Shown in pieces: positions 19,432-27,556 of a stretch of DNA of 64,000 bases. This DNA is from Oscillospiraceae bacterium (GTDB taxonomy: Bacteria; Bacillota; Clostridia; Oscillospirales; Oscillospiraceae). Where the stretch lies: positions 1 through 64,000 of the forward strand of contig SVMI01000001.1 in the NCBI GenBank assembly GCA_015067495.1. Reading direction: 5' to 3'. The stretch's first letter is position 1, and every line of letters begins with the position of its first letter. A program made the translations under genes and the position numbers. A model generated the notes under the pieces. That model ran no database searches. It saw nothing but the letters and a program-made list of their open reading frames with translations, and was not told the DNA's origin.

Positions 19432-20616
19432 TCAATTTTTTGCTTTCTCAAGACAATATGCCTTGAACTCTGCCAAAAAAGCATTTCGCTTTGCTTTCAA
19501 CCTGCTCTGCTCGTAGTTTTTAGAGTGGTTGAAACTCTCCATTGCCACTTTCTTCATCAAGTCCTTGTCACCTGTCAACTCTTCGATCAGCGATGCCAAC
19601 TTGCGGTAGTCCTTGGGATCGTGAGTCCAGCACTCACCGACCAGCTCTGGCATCCCACAAACATTGGATGTGATATTGGGGCAACCTCTTGATATGGACT
19701 CAACGATGCAGCGGGGCAAGCCTTCGCTTCTACTTGGGAGAATACAAAGATCCATCCGATCGTTCCAATGTAACACCTCTTCCACGCTCGAAAGAGACGG
19801 ATCGAACACCATTTTTCCTTCTGCACCGTGCCGCTTTGCATAGTAAAACCACTTTCGTCTGTCCTCTTCAGTCCCGAGACCCAATATGTGCAGCATCACC
19901 TTTCGATTCTTGATGTGACCGATCGCCTTGATTGCTGTATCAAGTCCCTTTCTGGTGCCATGATAGGAAGCAATCATTCCGATATGAACTTCTTCGGCGG
20001 GCATCTTTTCAATTTTCTGAATGCGTTTTTCAAGAGACTCTTCCACGATATAAGGCAGAACAGTATCGGTACAGCCGCACTGTTTACCGGCGATTGGATA
20101 TACCTTTTGTAAATGCTTCTCGGTGACATAGAGGCCAAAGGGGCAATCTTTGATCGCACGCAGAATCTGCTGATGCAAAATCAGATTATACATGCGCTTC
20201 AAGGGATTGGGATGATTGCGCAACGTCATCTTTAGATCGCCGGTCAGCTCGATCATGTAGGGCTTTTTGTACTTCTTTGCCAGCTTAATGGCCATAATGC
20301 CCTTCCGACAAGCGGGTTTTATCAGAATCGCTTCTGCTTCCTTGATCTTTTCTTCCAATCTCTTTTTGATAATCCCGTCATTGACAAAGTCCTGAGGTGC
20401 TGTGTTTCTGGGCAGGATCTCAACTGAAATGCGTGCATCTGTAATCTCTGCAAGTGTGCCGTTATTCAAATATTCTTTGACATTCTCTGCCAAAACATCC
20501 ACAGAATCAAATACATCCAAGTACTTTTCCCAAAAATGATTTCCATAGGCAGGGAGAGCGAAGGTTTTACCATCGCGTTTTGTGAATTGAAATTTTGAAA
20601 TATACAGTAACTTCAT
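19432..20616 (-). CDS. Glycosyltransferase, GT4-like
   Basis: The 394-residue protein shows a GT-B fold with IGMIASYHGTRKGLDTA, MLHILGLGTEEDRRKW and LCILPSRSEGLPRCIVESISRGCP in the C-terminal half; the EGLPRCIVES segment replaces the usual EGFG..xxEA. A potential acceptor-binding N-terminal half begins KLLYISKFQFTKRDGK. GGAGG lies ten bases before the ATG. It belongs to the exopolysaccharide operon and would add one sugar of the repeat unit at the cytoplasmic face. No membrane segment is seen. Confidence 0.82.
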   Translation of the reverse strand: MKLLYISKFQFTKRDGKTFALPAYGNHFWEKYLDVFDSVDVLAENVKEYLNNGTLAEITDARISVEILPRNTAPQDFVNDGIIKKRLEEKIKEAEAILIKPACRKGIMAIKLAKKYKKPYMIELTGDLKMTLRNHPNPLKRMYNLILHQQILRAIKDCPFGLYVTEKHLQKVYPIAGKQCGCTDTVLPYIVEESLEKRIQKIEKMPAEEVHIGMIASYHGTRKGLDTAIKAIGHIKNRKVMLHILGLGTEEDRRKWFYYAKRHGAEGKMVFDPSLSSVEEVLHWNDRMDLCILPSRSEGLPRCIVESISRGCPNITSNVCGMPELVGECWTHDPKDYRKLASLIEELTGDKDLMKKVAMESFNHSKNYEQSRLKAKRNAFLAEFKAYCLEKAKN

Positions 20617-20668
20617 TGGCGCATTTCCTCCAAAGCCCTTGCTCCATTCCGCATCATACTTACCTTTC

Positions 20669-21928
20669 TCAGGACTGTGTTGTTTTTAAGATTATCGCCT
20701 TTAATCGTTCGCCATTAGACGATGCCGCACAGCTGTTCAGGAATGCCGCAGCTTTATCCGCATAATCCCCATGCCATATACCTTGTGATAATGTCTTCGT
20801 TATTTCTTTGACCGAAGGAGTATTTACACATACACCAAGACCATTTTTTTCAAGACATCGCATACTGGCTACATCCGCAGGCCCAATTGCCAAAATTTTT
20901 GCTCCGCTTGCTACATACTCAGAAATTTTTGTAGACATGGAGAGTCGTGTGATTATTCGGTTCTTTTTGTCAAAGGCTTCCACATGAACAACATATTCGC
21001 AGGTTCTCAACCGACGTTCCAGTTCTTCTCTTGTAAGGCGACCGCCGTAACAGATCGTGCTTACTTTAGATAGCGCACGTAGGATCCGACTGGGCGGGAC
21101 ATCCGGTGTATATATGTTTAGCACTGCTTCAGGATTGACGTTTACCAGCGCCTTCCCCAGATTACTGAGAACCTTCCACCGATTCAAAAGCAAATTGCCT
21201 GCGTATACGTAATCATTCGGTGTTCTTTCACCCTCGCAGGGGGGATTTTCAGCATTGACAGTATTCATCATGACGTCCATGTTGCCGCCAAACCGCGCCT
21301 CGTATTCTTCCTTCATCAGCTGGCTGATCACAATCGTTTTCGATGCAAGTCCGATGGCTTCGGTGAACACCTTCATATATCTTTTGTGATTTGCTTTTTC
21401 AATGATTGACAGCGGATACAGTCTGTGGGTATAGTCATCCGTCAATTCCAGCACCAGCGGAATGTTCTTTCGTTTACAAACGCGCAAAGCAAAGTCATAG
21501 CCATATGCCATGCTGAAGCCCTGAAAGAACACGATCTGCGGATCAAATCGGTCGATCCATGCGTAGGCTTTGGAATAATCCGCCTTTTTCCATACGCAGT
21601 CTTTTATATAAGTAGTAATCGGCAGCCGTTTCTGCGAAAACACTCTGAACAGTTTTTCTGCCTTGCTTTTTTTCTGCTCAACAGCAGGGGTGACCTCAAT
21701 TTGCTCTGCTGCGTATTGGTTGCCGCCTCTCTTGTTCAGTACATCGCTGTAGGTTAAGATGTAATATTGCCCACAGACCTCCGGATTGCAATCTCCGCCT
21801 GAGAAACAGAACTGTGCAATAGCGTCACGTCCGTAATTTTCAAAAAAGGACGATAAGGTTTTTCCATTGTTTTTTGTTTTGCTAAATGGTGTTGACGCAA
21901 TCACCAGCACCCTTGGTAAATCACTCAT
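20669..21928 (-). CDS. Glycosyltransferase-like protein, GT-B fold
   Basis: The 419 residues open with VLVIASTPFSKTKNNGKTL, a common start of GT-B enzymes that act on polysaccharides, and later show FFQGFSMAYGYD, VLELTDDYTHRLYP, DYVYAGNLLLNRW, TICYGGRLTREELERRL and KISEYVASGAKILAIGP. The last segments are the expected nucleotide-sugar half. Its start overlaps the end of the GT2 gene by four bases (ATGA), which points to translational coupling. The function is inferred from fold and neighbours; the sugar is unknown. Confidence 0.75.
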   Translation of the reverse strand: MSDLPRVLVIASTPFSKTKNNGKTLSSFFENYGRDAIAQFCFSGGDCNPEVCGQYYILTYSDVLNKRGGNQYAAEQIEVTPAVEQKKSKAEKLFRVFSQKRLPITTYIKDCVWKKADYSKAYAWIDRFDPQIVFFQGFSMAYGYDFALRVCKRKNIPLVLELTDDYTHRLYPLSIIEKANHKRYMKVFTEAIGLASKTIVISQLMKEEYEARFGGNMDVMMNTVNAENPPCEGERTPNDYVYAGNLLLNRWKVLSNLGKALVNVNPEAVLNIYTPDVPPSRILRALSKVSTICYGGRLTREELERRLRTCEYVVHVEAFDKKNRIITRLSMSTKISEYVASGAKILAIGPADVASMRCLEKNGLGVCVNTPSVKEITKTLSQGIWHGDYADKAAAFLNSCAASSNGERLKAIILKTTQS

Positions 21929-22899
21929 TTCACATAAATCCTTCTGAAAACATACCTCGCAATATTTCTCAAGGAGCCAATCGTCGCATATCCGGCAGAA
22001 AGCGCAGCATATTTAACATGATATGCAAAACCGCTCACTTTGTTTTTTAAGTATTTTGTCTTGACGTGCTTTGCAGCCTCAGTACATCTTCTTTTTACGA
22101 ATCCATAGTACAGTTTTTCGTTGTTCTGAACGGTGCTGAATTCATGGTTTTGATTCATCGTATCAGCAATCCAGATAAACAGCTCCGTCAGCTCTTTATC
22201 GAATAACTGCACCTTGGTTTTGCCAACCTGCTTTCCATGGGAACGGTTTTGAACAAGAACATCCTGGGATAAGCAATAAAACTCATACCCGGCAAACAAC
22301 AGCCGATACCAGTATTGAACATCCGATACGGTTCTAATACTTTCGTCAAAGCCGCCAATGTCTTTCACACAGGAAGACGGGAGTAAAAAAGAGCAGCCGG
22401 ACAGCCGATAATTTGAAACATTATTCAGGATCGTGTCAATGGGCTGTTCATGTTTGGGAACAGCCTTATATCTGGGAGTTTTGATTACCCTTCTATCCTT
22501 GTCGATGGATTCTGTGGCGCACCGCACAGTTATTTTTTTCAGGTTAATACCCGGATTCTCTGCAAGGAGTTCATTGAGGAACTGGACCTGCTTATTGATT
22601 TTTTCGGGATAATATAAATCGTCATGAGAAAGCCATGAAAACCATTCGCCGGTCATTTTCTCAAAGGCAAAATTTAACACAGAGGAAACTCCTCCGTTTT
22701 CCTTGCAGTAATACCGAATCTTGTCACCATAGGACAATGCAATTTTTTCACTTGCGCCGTCGTCTTTGGATCCGTCATTGATCACCAACACTTCACAGTT
22801 GGGATACGTTTGCGCCAATGCAGCATCAATTGCCTCTGCCATGAAATTACTTCCGTTATACACCGGAATGATGATCGAAACTTTAGGTTGGTACAGCAT
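21925..22899 (-). CDS. Glycosyltransferase family 2 protein
   Basis: The 324-residue protein has a GT-A fold typical of GT2: VSIIIPVYNGSNFMAEAID at the N terminus, VLVINDGSKDDG near residue 38, ENGGVSSVLNFAF near residue 66, and WLSHDDLYYPEKI near residue 90, where the DD replaces the DXD metal site. The C-terminal third is basic and helical and may lie against the membrane. The ATG directly follows the TGA of the cytidylyltransferase gene, whose last codons supply the GAGGAAAA ribosome site. It adds a sugar from a nucleotide donor to the lipid-linked acceptor. Confidence 0.9.
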   Translation of the reverse strand: MLYQPKVSIIIPVYNGSNFMAEAIDAALAQTYPNCEVLVINDGSKDDGASEKIALSYGDKIRYYCKENGGVSSVLNFAFEKMTGEWFSWLSHDDLYYPEKINKQVQFLNELLAENPGINLKKITVRCATESIDKDRRVIKTPRYKAVPKHEQPIDTILNNVSNYRLSGCSFLLPSSCVKDIGGFDESIRTVSDVQYWYRLLFAGYEFYCLSQDVLVQNRSHGKQVGKTKVQLFDKELTELFIWIADTMNQNHEFSTVQNNEKLYYGFVKRRCTEAAKHVKTKYLKNKVSGFAYHVKYAALSAGYATIGSLRNIARYVFRRIYVK

Positions 22900-23313
22900 T
22901 CAATTTTCCTCTAGCACTCTCTTTCTGAGAATCGTGGACGAAATGCCCTCGGTGTATTCAAAATACACAATGATAACACCCGCAGGCATAAATTGCTTTT
23001 CAAATTTATTCCACTGCGGTGTTCCCTTCCAGTCAGAGCCAACAAACATCTTATCAAAATGATAGTGTTCCCATGCAGCAAATTTATCTTTGTCTGTCTG
23101 CGGAACAACTTTGTCAACATAGCGGATCGCTTCTACAATGGCACAGCGCTCCTCAAAAGGAATAACAGGCGTTTTTCCCTTCTCATGCTGTACCAGCTCG
23201 TCTGTGCTGACACCCACAATCAGATAATCGCACTGTTCCTTTGCCCGTCTGAGCAAATTGAGATGACCAATATGAAACATATCAAAAACACCAGTTGTAT
23301 ATCCGATAATCAT
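22900..23313 (-). CDS. Cytidylyltransferase, glycerol-3-phosphate/TagD type
   Basis: The 137 residues match the small cytidylyltransferase family: GYTTGVFDMFHIGHLNLL at the start with the HIGH nucleotide-binding motif, GVSTDELV, a Lys-Gly segment near residue 45 and TEGISSTILRKR at the end, the counterpart of the RTEGISTT motif of TagD. It should activate a phosphorylated alcohol or polyol with CTP to a CDP-alcohol. The adjoining upstream gene (23318) encodes a CDP-alcohol phosphatidyltransferase-like protein, and the two stops and starts are only a few bases apart. They probably make and use the same CDP-linked compound, for example for a phospho-alcohol decoration of the polymer. The exact substrate is not given by the sequence. 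Confidence 0.88.
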   Translation of the reverse strand: MIIGYTTGVFDMFHIGHLNLLRRAKEQCDYLIVGVSTDELVQHEKGKTPVIPFEERCAIVEAIRYVDKVVPQTDKDKFAAWEHYHFDKMFVGSDWKGTPQWNKFEKQFMPAGVIIVYFEYTEGISSTILRKRVLEEN

Positions 23314-23317
23314 TTTC

Positions 23318-24106
23318 TCATTGCTCCTTGCTTCTCATTTTTTCCTGCGCTTTCTTTTCGAACGCGGTCGCTCTCTTGCAATACAGCACGCAGACCGCAA
23401 GGAAGGACAGAATATAGTACGCTGCATAGCAACCCAGCATAATATCAAAAGTATTGGTGAACAGTGCCACAAACAGCCATGGCATGAAAATACCCGACAC
23501 GCCGAAGTTCTTATCGATCTGCTCGCGAATATAGGCAAAGCTGCGCTTGTCCTCGGTATCTTCCAAAGTGATTTCATCCAGCTCACCGAGTATCTTTTGG
23601 GCTGCAAAGAAGCAGTTTTGGTACTTCTGATGAACAAGGCGCATGTATACATTGGAAACCGCCGCCACGGCACCCAGCAGGATCAACCAGACACGATACT
23701 GTTCAGGAACAAGATAGGAAGTATTGTAGGCGGCAACGCCAAGTGCGATCGTGGTAAAAGAGAAAGGACCATAACCGGCAGCGGCATCGTAAAAATCACC
23801 CATAAAGGTCTTGACCTTCTTGACGCGGGCGATGTTGCCGTCCACACAGTCCAGCACCAGCCAGAAGTTTGTCAAAATAACACCTGCAAGCATGCACCAA
23901 AAGTCGTTGACACACAGCAAAACAGCGGCACCGAAAATCACAAACCATGACAGCACAGATACCATATTGGCAGTCCAGCCCGTGTTGATAAACAAATATG
24001 TAATTGGGAAGGACGCCTTTCTGACCCACAGCTGAACCCATAAAGAGCTTCTGCTGTTTTTCTTCTTTGTCAGCGAGGACGTGATGTCTTTATAGGAATA
24101 CTTCAT
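23318..24106 (-). CDS. CDP-alcohol phosphatidyltransferase-family membrane protein with altered last Asp
   Basis: The 262-residue protein has six or so membrane helices and the signature of the family at about residues 86-112: DCVDGNIAR, then a gap of eight, then GDFYDAAAG. The family pattern is DxxDGxxAR(x8)GxxxDxxxD; the first three Asp are present, but the last, the presumed general base, is Gly (codon GGT, verified from the sequence). Such enzymes move a phosphoryl-alcohol from a CDP carrier to an acceptor alcohol in the membrane. The neighbouring cytidylyltransferase is the likely donor source. Either this subgroup uses another base, or the protein is a binding or regulatory homologue. 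Confidence 0.82.
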   Translation of the reverse strand: MKYSYKDITSSLTKKKNSRSSLWVQLWVRKASFPITYLFINTGWTANMVSVLSWFVIFGAAVLLCVNDFWCMLAGVILTNFWLVLDCVDGNIARVKKVKTFMGDFYDAAAGYGPFSFTTIALGVAAYNTSYLVPEQYRVWLILLGAVAAVSNVYMRLVHQKYQNCFFAAQKILGELDEITLEDTEDKRSFAYIREQIDKNFGVSGIFMPWLFVALFTNTFDIMLGCYAAYYILSFLAVCVLYCKRATAFEKKAQEKMRSKEQ

Positions 24107-24148
24107 AAAACGACACTCTCGACTTTCTCTCTTGTTTTAGAATGCAGT

Positions 24149-25318
24149 TCAGACAACAGCAGCCGTTATTCCCAGTGCTTCTTCATAAATATCCCACATG
24201 ACCCGCAGGGCGTTGGAAATTTCAAAGGGTTCGACTGCTTTCAGGCAGTCCGCCTTCATGCTTTCCCGCAGGGCAGGATCTCCCGCCAGCTTTTCAATGG
24301 AGGCAGCGAAGCCGTCCACATCCTCCGGGGCGATAGCATAGCCCGTCTTACCGTCGATCACGTAGTCCAGAATGCCATGGACATTGGACGACACCAGCGG
24401 CACACCCGCCGCCATTGCCTCCACGCCCGACATACCCAGCCCCTCGATCCGGGACGGGAACGCGCTGATATCCGCCGCATGGTAAAGCTCAAACACATCT
24501 GTTCTGAAGCCTAAAAGCAGGACACGCTCCGCAATCCCCAGCTCTTTCGCCAGATTGGTCAGATACTCCTTCAGCGGACCCTTGCCGGCGATGGCATAGT
24601 AAATATCGGGGTTGTTGCACTTTGCGAGTGCCTTGATGATCACCTCGTGATTTTTGCGCTCGATCAGCTCGCCGGCGGAGATTATCAGCAGCTTGTCCGC
24701 AGGGACACCAAGCTCCTGCTTTTTTGCAGCCTTGTCGATCTGCAAATTTCGGATGCGGTTGATGTCCACTCCAACACTGGGAATATATCGAACCTTACTG
24801 CAATGGAACGTCTTTGCCCGGTTAAAATCTTCTTTGTTTATGGTGACAATGTAGTCGCAATAACGGGAAAGCATCTTCTCGACGGGATAATACAGCAGCC
24901 AGTTTTTCTTGGACGATGCATTGTGAAAATGAAAGCCATGGCAGGTATACATGACAATGCTGCCCTTTTTGCGTGCTTTCCTTGCTGCCAATCTTGTAAG
25001 CACCGACACGGCAGGCGTGTGGCAATGAATCAGATCGAAGTGTTCAGCTCGGATGACCGCCTTGAGCTGCTTGTACGCACTGATATTCGCCGCGCTCAAC
25101 GGATTGCGGGCAAAGGCAATATCATGCAGAACCACACCCCGGCTCTTCAGCCGTTGGATATATGCCTGCGTGCGCTCCACATCTGTGTCGTTCATGTAAG
25201 AGAAGTTGCAGGCAATATGTACTTCACAGTTCAGCTTATCCTGCAAAAACTCCACATTTTCCTTATTGAACCATTCAATAAAGGAAATGACACTCGCCGC
25301 GATCAATACCTTCTTCAA
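24149..25318 (-). CDS. Glycosyltransferase, GT4 family, EpsD-like
   Basis: The 389 residues hold the usual features of the EpsD/CapM-like group: LIHCHTPAVSVLTRLAARKAR, YTCHGFHFHNASSKKN, then YYPVEKMLSRYCDYIVTINKED as an anchor region, and RIEGLGMSGVEAMAAGVPLVSS as nucleotide-sugar site with its Glu. In Bacillus-type exopolysaccharide loci these enzymes add the second sugar onto the lipid-linked first one. The gene directly follows the initiating transferase by a few bases and begins with TTG at 25318 behind GAGGTGATGAG. Acting second in the pathway fits its position. Confidence 0.9.
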   Translation of the reverse strand: MKKVLIAASVISFIEWFNKENVEFLQDKLNCEVHIACNFSYMNDTDVERTQAYIQRLKSRGVVLHDIAFARNPLSAANISAYKQLKAVIRAEHFDLIHCHTPAVSVLTRLAARKARKKGSIVMYTCHGFHFHNASSKKNWLLYYPVEKMLSRYCDYIVTINKEDFNRAKTFHCSKVRYIPSVGVDINRIRNLQIDKAAKKQELGVPADKLLIISAGELIERKNHEVIIKALAKCNNPDIYYAIAGKGPLKEYLTNLAKELGIAERVLLLGFRTDVFELYHAADISAFPSRIEGLGMSGVEAMAAGVPLVSSNVHGILDYVIDGKTGYAIAPEDVDGFAASIEKLAGDPALRESMKADCLKAVEPFEISNALRVMWDIYEEALGITAAVV

Positions 25319-25322
25319 CTCA

Positions 25323-26021
25323 TCACCTCATGCCCAGAAGCTCCTTCGCCTCTACCTGCTTTTCTTCGTATGTATCTTTATCGACTTTTTCCTGCTCCAG
25401 CAGCCAATCGCCAAAATCCAGATCTGACGATGTTCCCTCGCGGACGGTATCGTCTCTTCTCAAAACGTGTACCACCGTGCCCAGGATAATCTTGACGTCG
25501 CCAAGAAATGTAATTCCGTTATCAATGTACTGCAGATCGTATTCAAACTTCTGCTCCCACGTGATGTTGTTGCGTCCGTTGATCTGCGCAAGGCCGGTAA
25601 GACCGGGGCGGACAGTATGACGGCGGCGCTGCTCGGCGGTCATGAAGGTCATGTCACGCACAAGTTGCGGGCGCGGTCCCACGATCGTCATGTCGCCGAT
25701 CAGGATATTGATCAGCGACGGCAGCTCATCCAGCGAAGTATCGCGGATCCAGATGCCGTATTTGTTCAGACGATCCGCATCGGGAAGCAGATTTCCATTC
25801 CTATCCTTTGCATTGCTCATGGAACGGAACTTGACCAGCTTGAAAATCCGCTCTTTTCCGTCCTTTCCTTTCTTTCCGGGGCGGGGTTGTACGAAAAAGG
25901 GATTTCCTTTCATTGCGACCGCACCGATCACCGCCAGCACAAGCAGGATCGGCGACAACACGATCAGTGCCATCGCAGATAATATGATATCAAGTAGCCG
26001 CTTAAAAAACTTTTCGTACAT
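25323..26021 (-). CDS. Initiating sugar-phosphate transferase (WbaP/EpsL-type, monotopic)
   Basis: The 232 residues have a single N-terminal hydrophobic stretch (about 9-36) of the reentrant type, and then the conserved catalytic part: KLVKFRSM, DRLNKYGIWIRDTSLDELP with the DE pair, NILIGDMTIVGPRPQL and RHTVRPGLTGLAQING. These are the signatures of the small polyprenyl-phosphate glycosyl-1-phosphate transferases. The enzyme starts the repeat unit by placing a sugar-1-phosphate on undecaprenyl phosphate at the inner membrane face. It follows the DegT aminotransferase, so the first sugar may be an amino sugar (inference). An acidic C-terminal tail follows the core. Confidence 0.93.
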   Translation of the reverse strand: MYEKFFKRLLDIILSAMALIVLSPILLVLAVIGAVAMKGNPFFVQPRPGKKGKDGKERIFKLVKFRSMSNAKDRNGNLLPDADRLNKYGIWIRDTSLDELPSLINILIGDMTIVGPRPQLVRDMTFMTAEQRRRHTVRPGLTGLAQINGRNNITWEQKFEYDLQYIDNGITFLGDVKIILGTVVHVLRRDDTVREGTSSDLDFGDWLLEQEKVDKDTYEEKQVEAKELLGMR

Positions 26022-26040
26022 CCTATCTCCTCATTCCAAT

Positions 26041-27306
26041 TCAGTTGAAACAGCTTCTGACGATCTCGATTACCTTGCTTTGTTCCTCGACCGTCATCTT
26101 ATTGTCAGACGGCAGACAAAGACCCCGATCGAAAATGTCAGCACCCACGTCCACATAGCCGCCGGCAATATAGGCGTTGGTTCTGCAGCGTCCGCTGCCC
26201 TCGCAGGTCACAAATTCGTGGGCGCGGTACAGCGGCTGCATGTGCATCGGCTTCCAGATCGGTCTGCCTTCGGCGTTGTAGCTTGCAAGGGTTTCCAGAA
26301 TTTCCGTGGGGCATGTTTTGCCCTTTTCAGGAATATACAGTGCCTCGGAATCATCTCTGACCTGCTTGCACATATATTCCTTGTCTATGATCATGGCAGA
26401 CAGCCAGTAGTTCGGCTCGGTGCCATCCGTGATGGGGTTCATCTGCACCGGGAGATCCTTGAAGCCCTCTCTGTAACGCTCATAGATTGCCTTTTTCTGT
26501 GCGATATGCTCCTGCAGATAGGGATACTGCCCCCGCACAATGCCCGCGATCACATTGCTCATGCGGTAGTTATAGCCCACCTCTTCATGCTGATACCATG
26601 GAGCATTTTCCCTTGCCTGCGTTGACCACTTGCGAACCTTGTTCGCAACCGCAAGGTCATTGGTGAGCAGACAGCCGCCGGCAGAGCCGGTGATGATCTT
26701 GTTGCCGTTATAGCTGATCGCAGAGTAGTCGCCAAAGGAGCCACACTTTCTGCCGTGAATGGTTGCTCCCATCGCTTCGGCGGCATCTTCAATGAGCAGC
26801 GCGCCGTGCTTTTCGCAAATTTTCTTGATCAGATCCATCCGTCCGGGGAAGCCGTAAAGCTCCGCGCTGACCACCAGCTTGACATCAGGATACATTTCAA
26901 ATGCCTTTTCCAGTGCCACGGGATCCATGTTCCACGATGCCGCTTCCGTGTCGATGAACACGGGAATGCCGCCCTCATACACAACGGGATTCAGCGTGGC
27001 ATCAAAGGTCATATCGGAGCAAAATACCCGCTTGCCTTCCAGCGCGCCATGGCTCACCGCACTCTTTCCGTACAGCGTTTCACCCGCGTGCCTGACAGCC
27101 AAATGAAGTGCCGCTGTACAGCAGGACAGTCCCACCGCGTACTTCATTTCCGCTTGTTCGGCAGCGATCCGTTCCACCTCATTGATGTTTTCGCCGACGG
27201 TACTCATCCAGTTGGTATCGTAAGCCTGCTGAACGTATCGCAGCTCATCGCCGTGCATCGTCGGTGTGGCAAGCCATACTTTATTCTTGAAAGCTCCTGT
27301 ATTCAT
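26041..27306 (-). CDS. DegT/DnrJ/EryC1/StrS-type sugar aminotransferase
   Basis: The 421-residue protein is a PLP-dependent aminotransferase of the DegT family: TNWMSTVGENINEVE at the N terminus, CCTAALHLAVRH, DTEAASWNMDP, LIEDAAEAMGAT, GDYSAISYNGNKIITGSAGG with the PLP-binding Lys at about residue 223, and GYNYRMSNVIAGI. These enzymes convert a 4-keto or 3-keto nucleotide sugar into an amino sugar; EpsN of Bacillus is a typical relative. It is the first gene behind the promoter at 27430-27458 and precedes the initiating transferase by 19 bases. No matching dehydratase or acetyltransferase is in the window, so those steps must be encoded elsewhere. Confidence 0.92.
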   Translation of the reverse strand: MNTGAFKNKVWLATPTMHGDELRYVQQAYDTNWMSTVGENINEVERIAAEQAEMKYAVGLSCCTAALHLAVRHAGETLYGKSAVSHGALEGKRVFCSDMTFDATLNPVVYEGGIPVFIDTEAASWNMDPVALEKAFEMYPDVKLVVSAELYGFPGRMDLIKKICEKHGALLIEDAAEAMGATIHGRKCGSFGDYSAISYNGNKIITGSAGGCLLTNDLAVANKVRKWSTQARENAPWYQHEEVGYNYRMSNVIAGIVRGQYPYLQEHIAQKKAIYERYREGFKDLPVQMNPITDGTEPNYWLSAMIIDKEYMCKQVRDDSEALYIPEKGKTCPTEILETLASYNAEGRPIWKPMHMQPLYRAHEFVTCEGSGRCRTNAYIAGGYVDVGADIFDRGLCLPSDNKMTVEEQSKVIEIVRSCFN

Positions 27307-27388
27307 GCGCGTTTTTCCTCAATAATCCATGGTTTCTGACTCATTTTTTGCCGCAGCTTTTTGCTCCGCAGCCCGTCTGTACGGTGCT

Positions 27389-27416
27389 TGGGGTCGCTTT
27401 TTTCGATACGACCCCA
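27389..27416 (-). promoter_or_regulatory. 5'-leader hairpin of exopolysaccharide operon
   Basis: TGGGGTCG (27389-27396) and CGACCCCA (27409-27416) form an 8-bp stem with a 12-base loop, no mismatch. With the promoter at 27430-27458 the transcript would begin near 27423, so the hairpin starts within ten bases of the 5' end, and the remaining leader to the ATG is about 80 bases. It has no T-run and so is more likely an mRNA-stabilising or binding element than a terminator. Confidence 0.45.
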
Positions 27417-27429
27417 GTATCTTCATTTT

Positions 27430-27458
27430 ATAGTAACATATTGCACATTTTTTTGCAA
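27430..27458 (-). promoter_or_regulatory. Promoter of exopolysaccharide operon
   Basis: On the minus strand TTGCAA (27453-27458) and TACTAT (27430-27435) are 17 bases apart in an AT-rich stretch, just downstream of a strong terminator. The -10 box matches four of six consensus bases. It lies about 125 bases before the DegT gene, the first gene of the operon. Confidence 0.6.
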
Positions 27459-27495
27459 GGAAAATATGACCGTATTATGAATTTCTCCTGAAATT

Positions 27496-27542
27496 ACCAA
27501 AAACAGCGCCCCCACAGGAGCATCGTTCCTGTGGGGGGCGTC
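27496..27542 (-). terminator. Intrinsic terminator ending the surface-fibre locus
   Basis: The bases 507-519 and 527-540 of the 27 kb block pair to a GC-rich stem of about 13 bp with one bulged G, loop of seven bases. On the minus strand the stem is followed by CTGTTTTTGG. It stands between the stop of the Lgt-like gene (27557) and the exopolysaccharide promoter, and so insulates the two transcription units. Confidence 0.82.
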
Positions 27543-27556
27543 ATATTCATCTTAAT

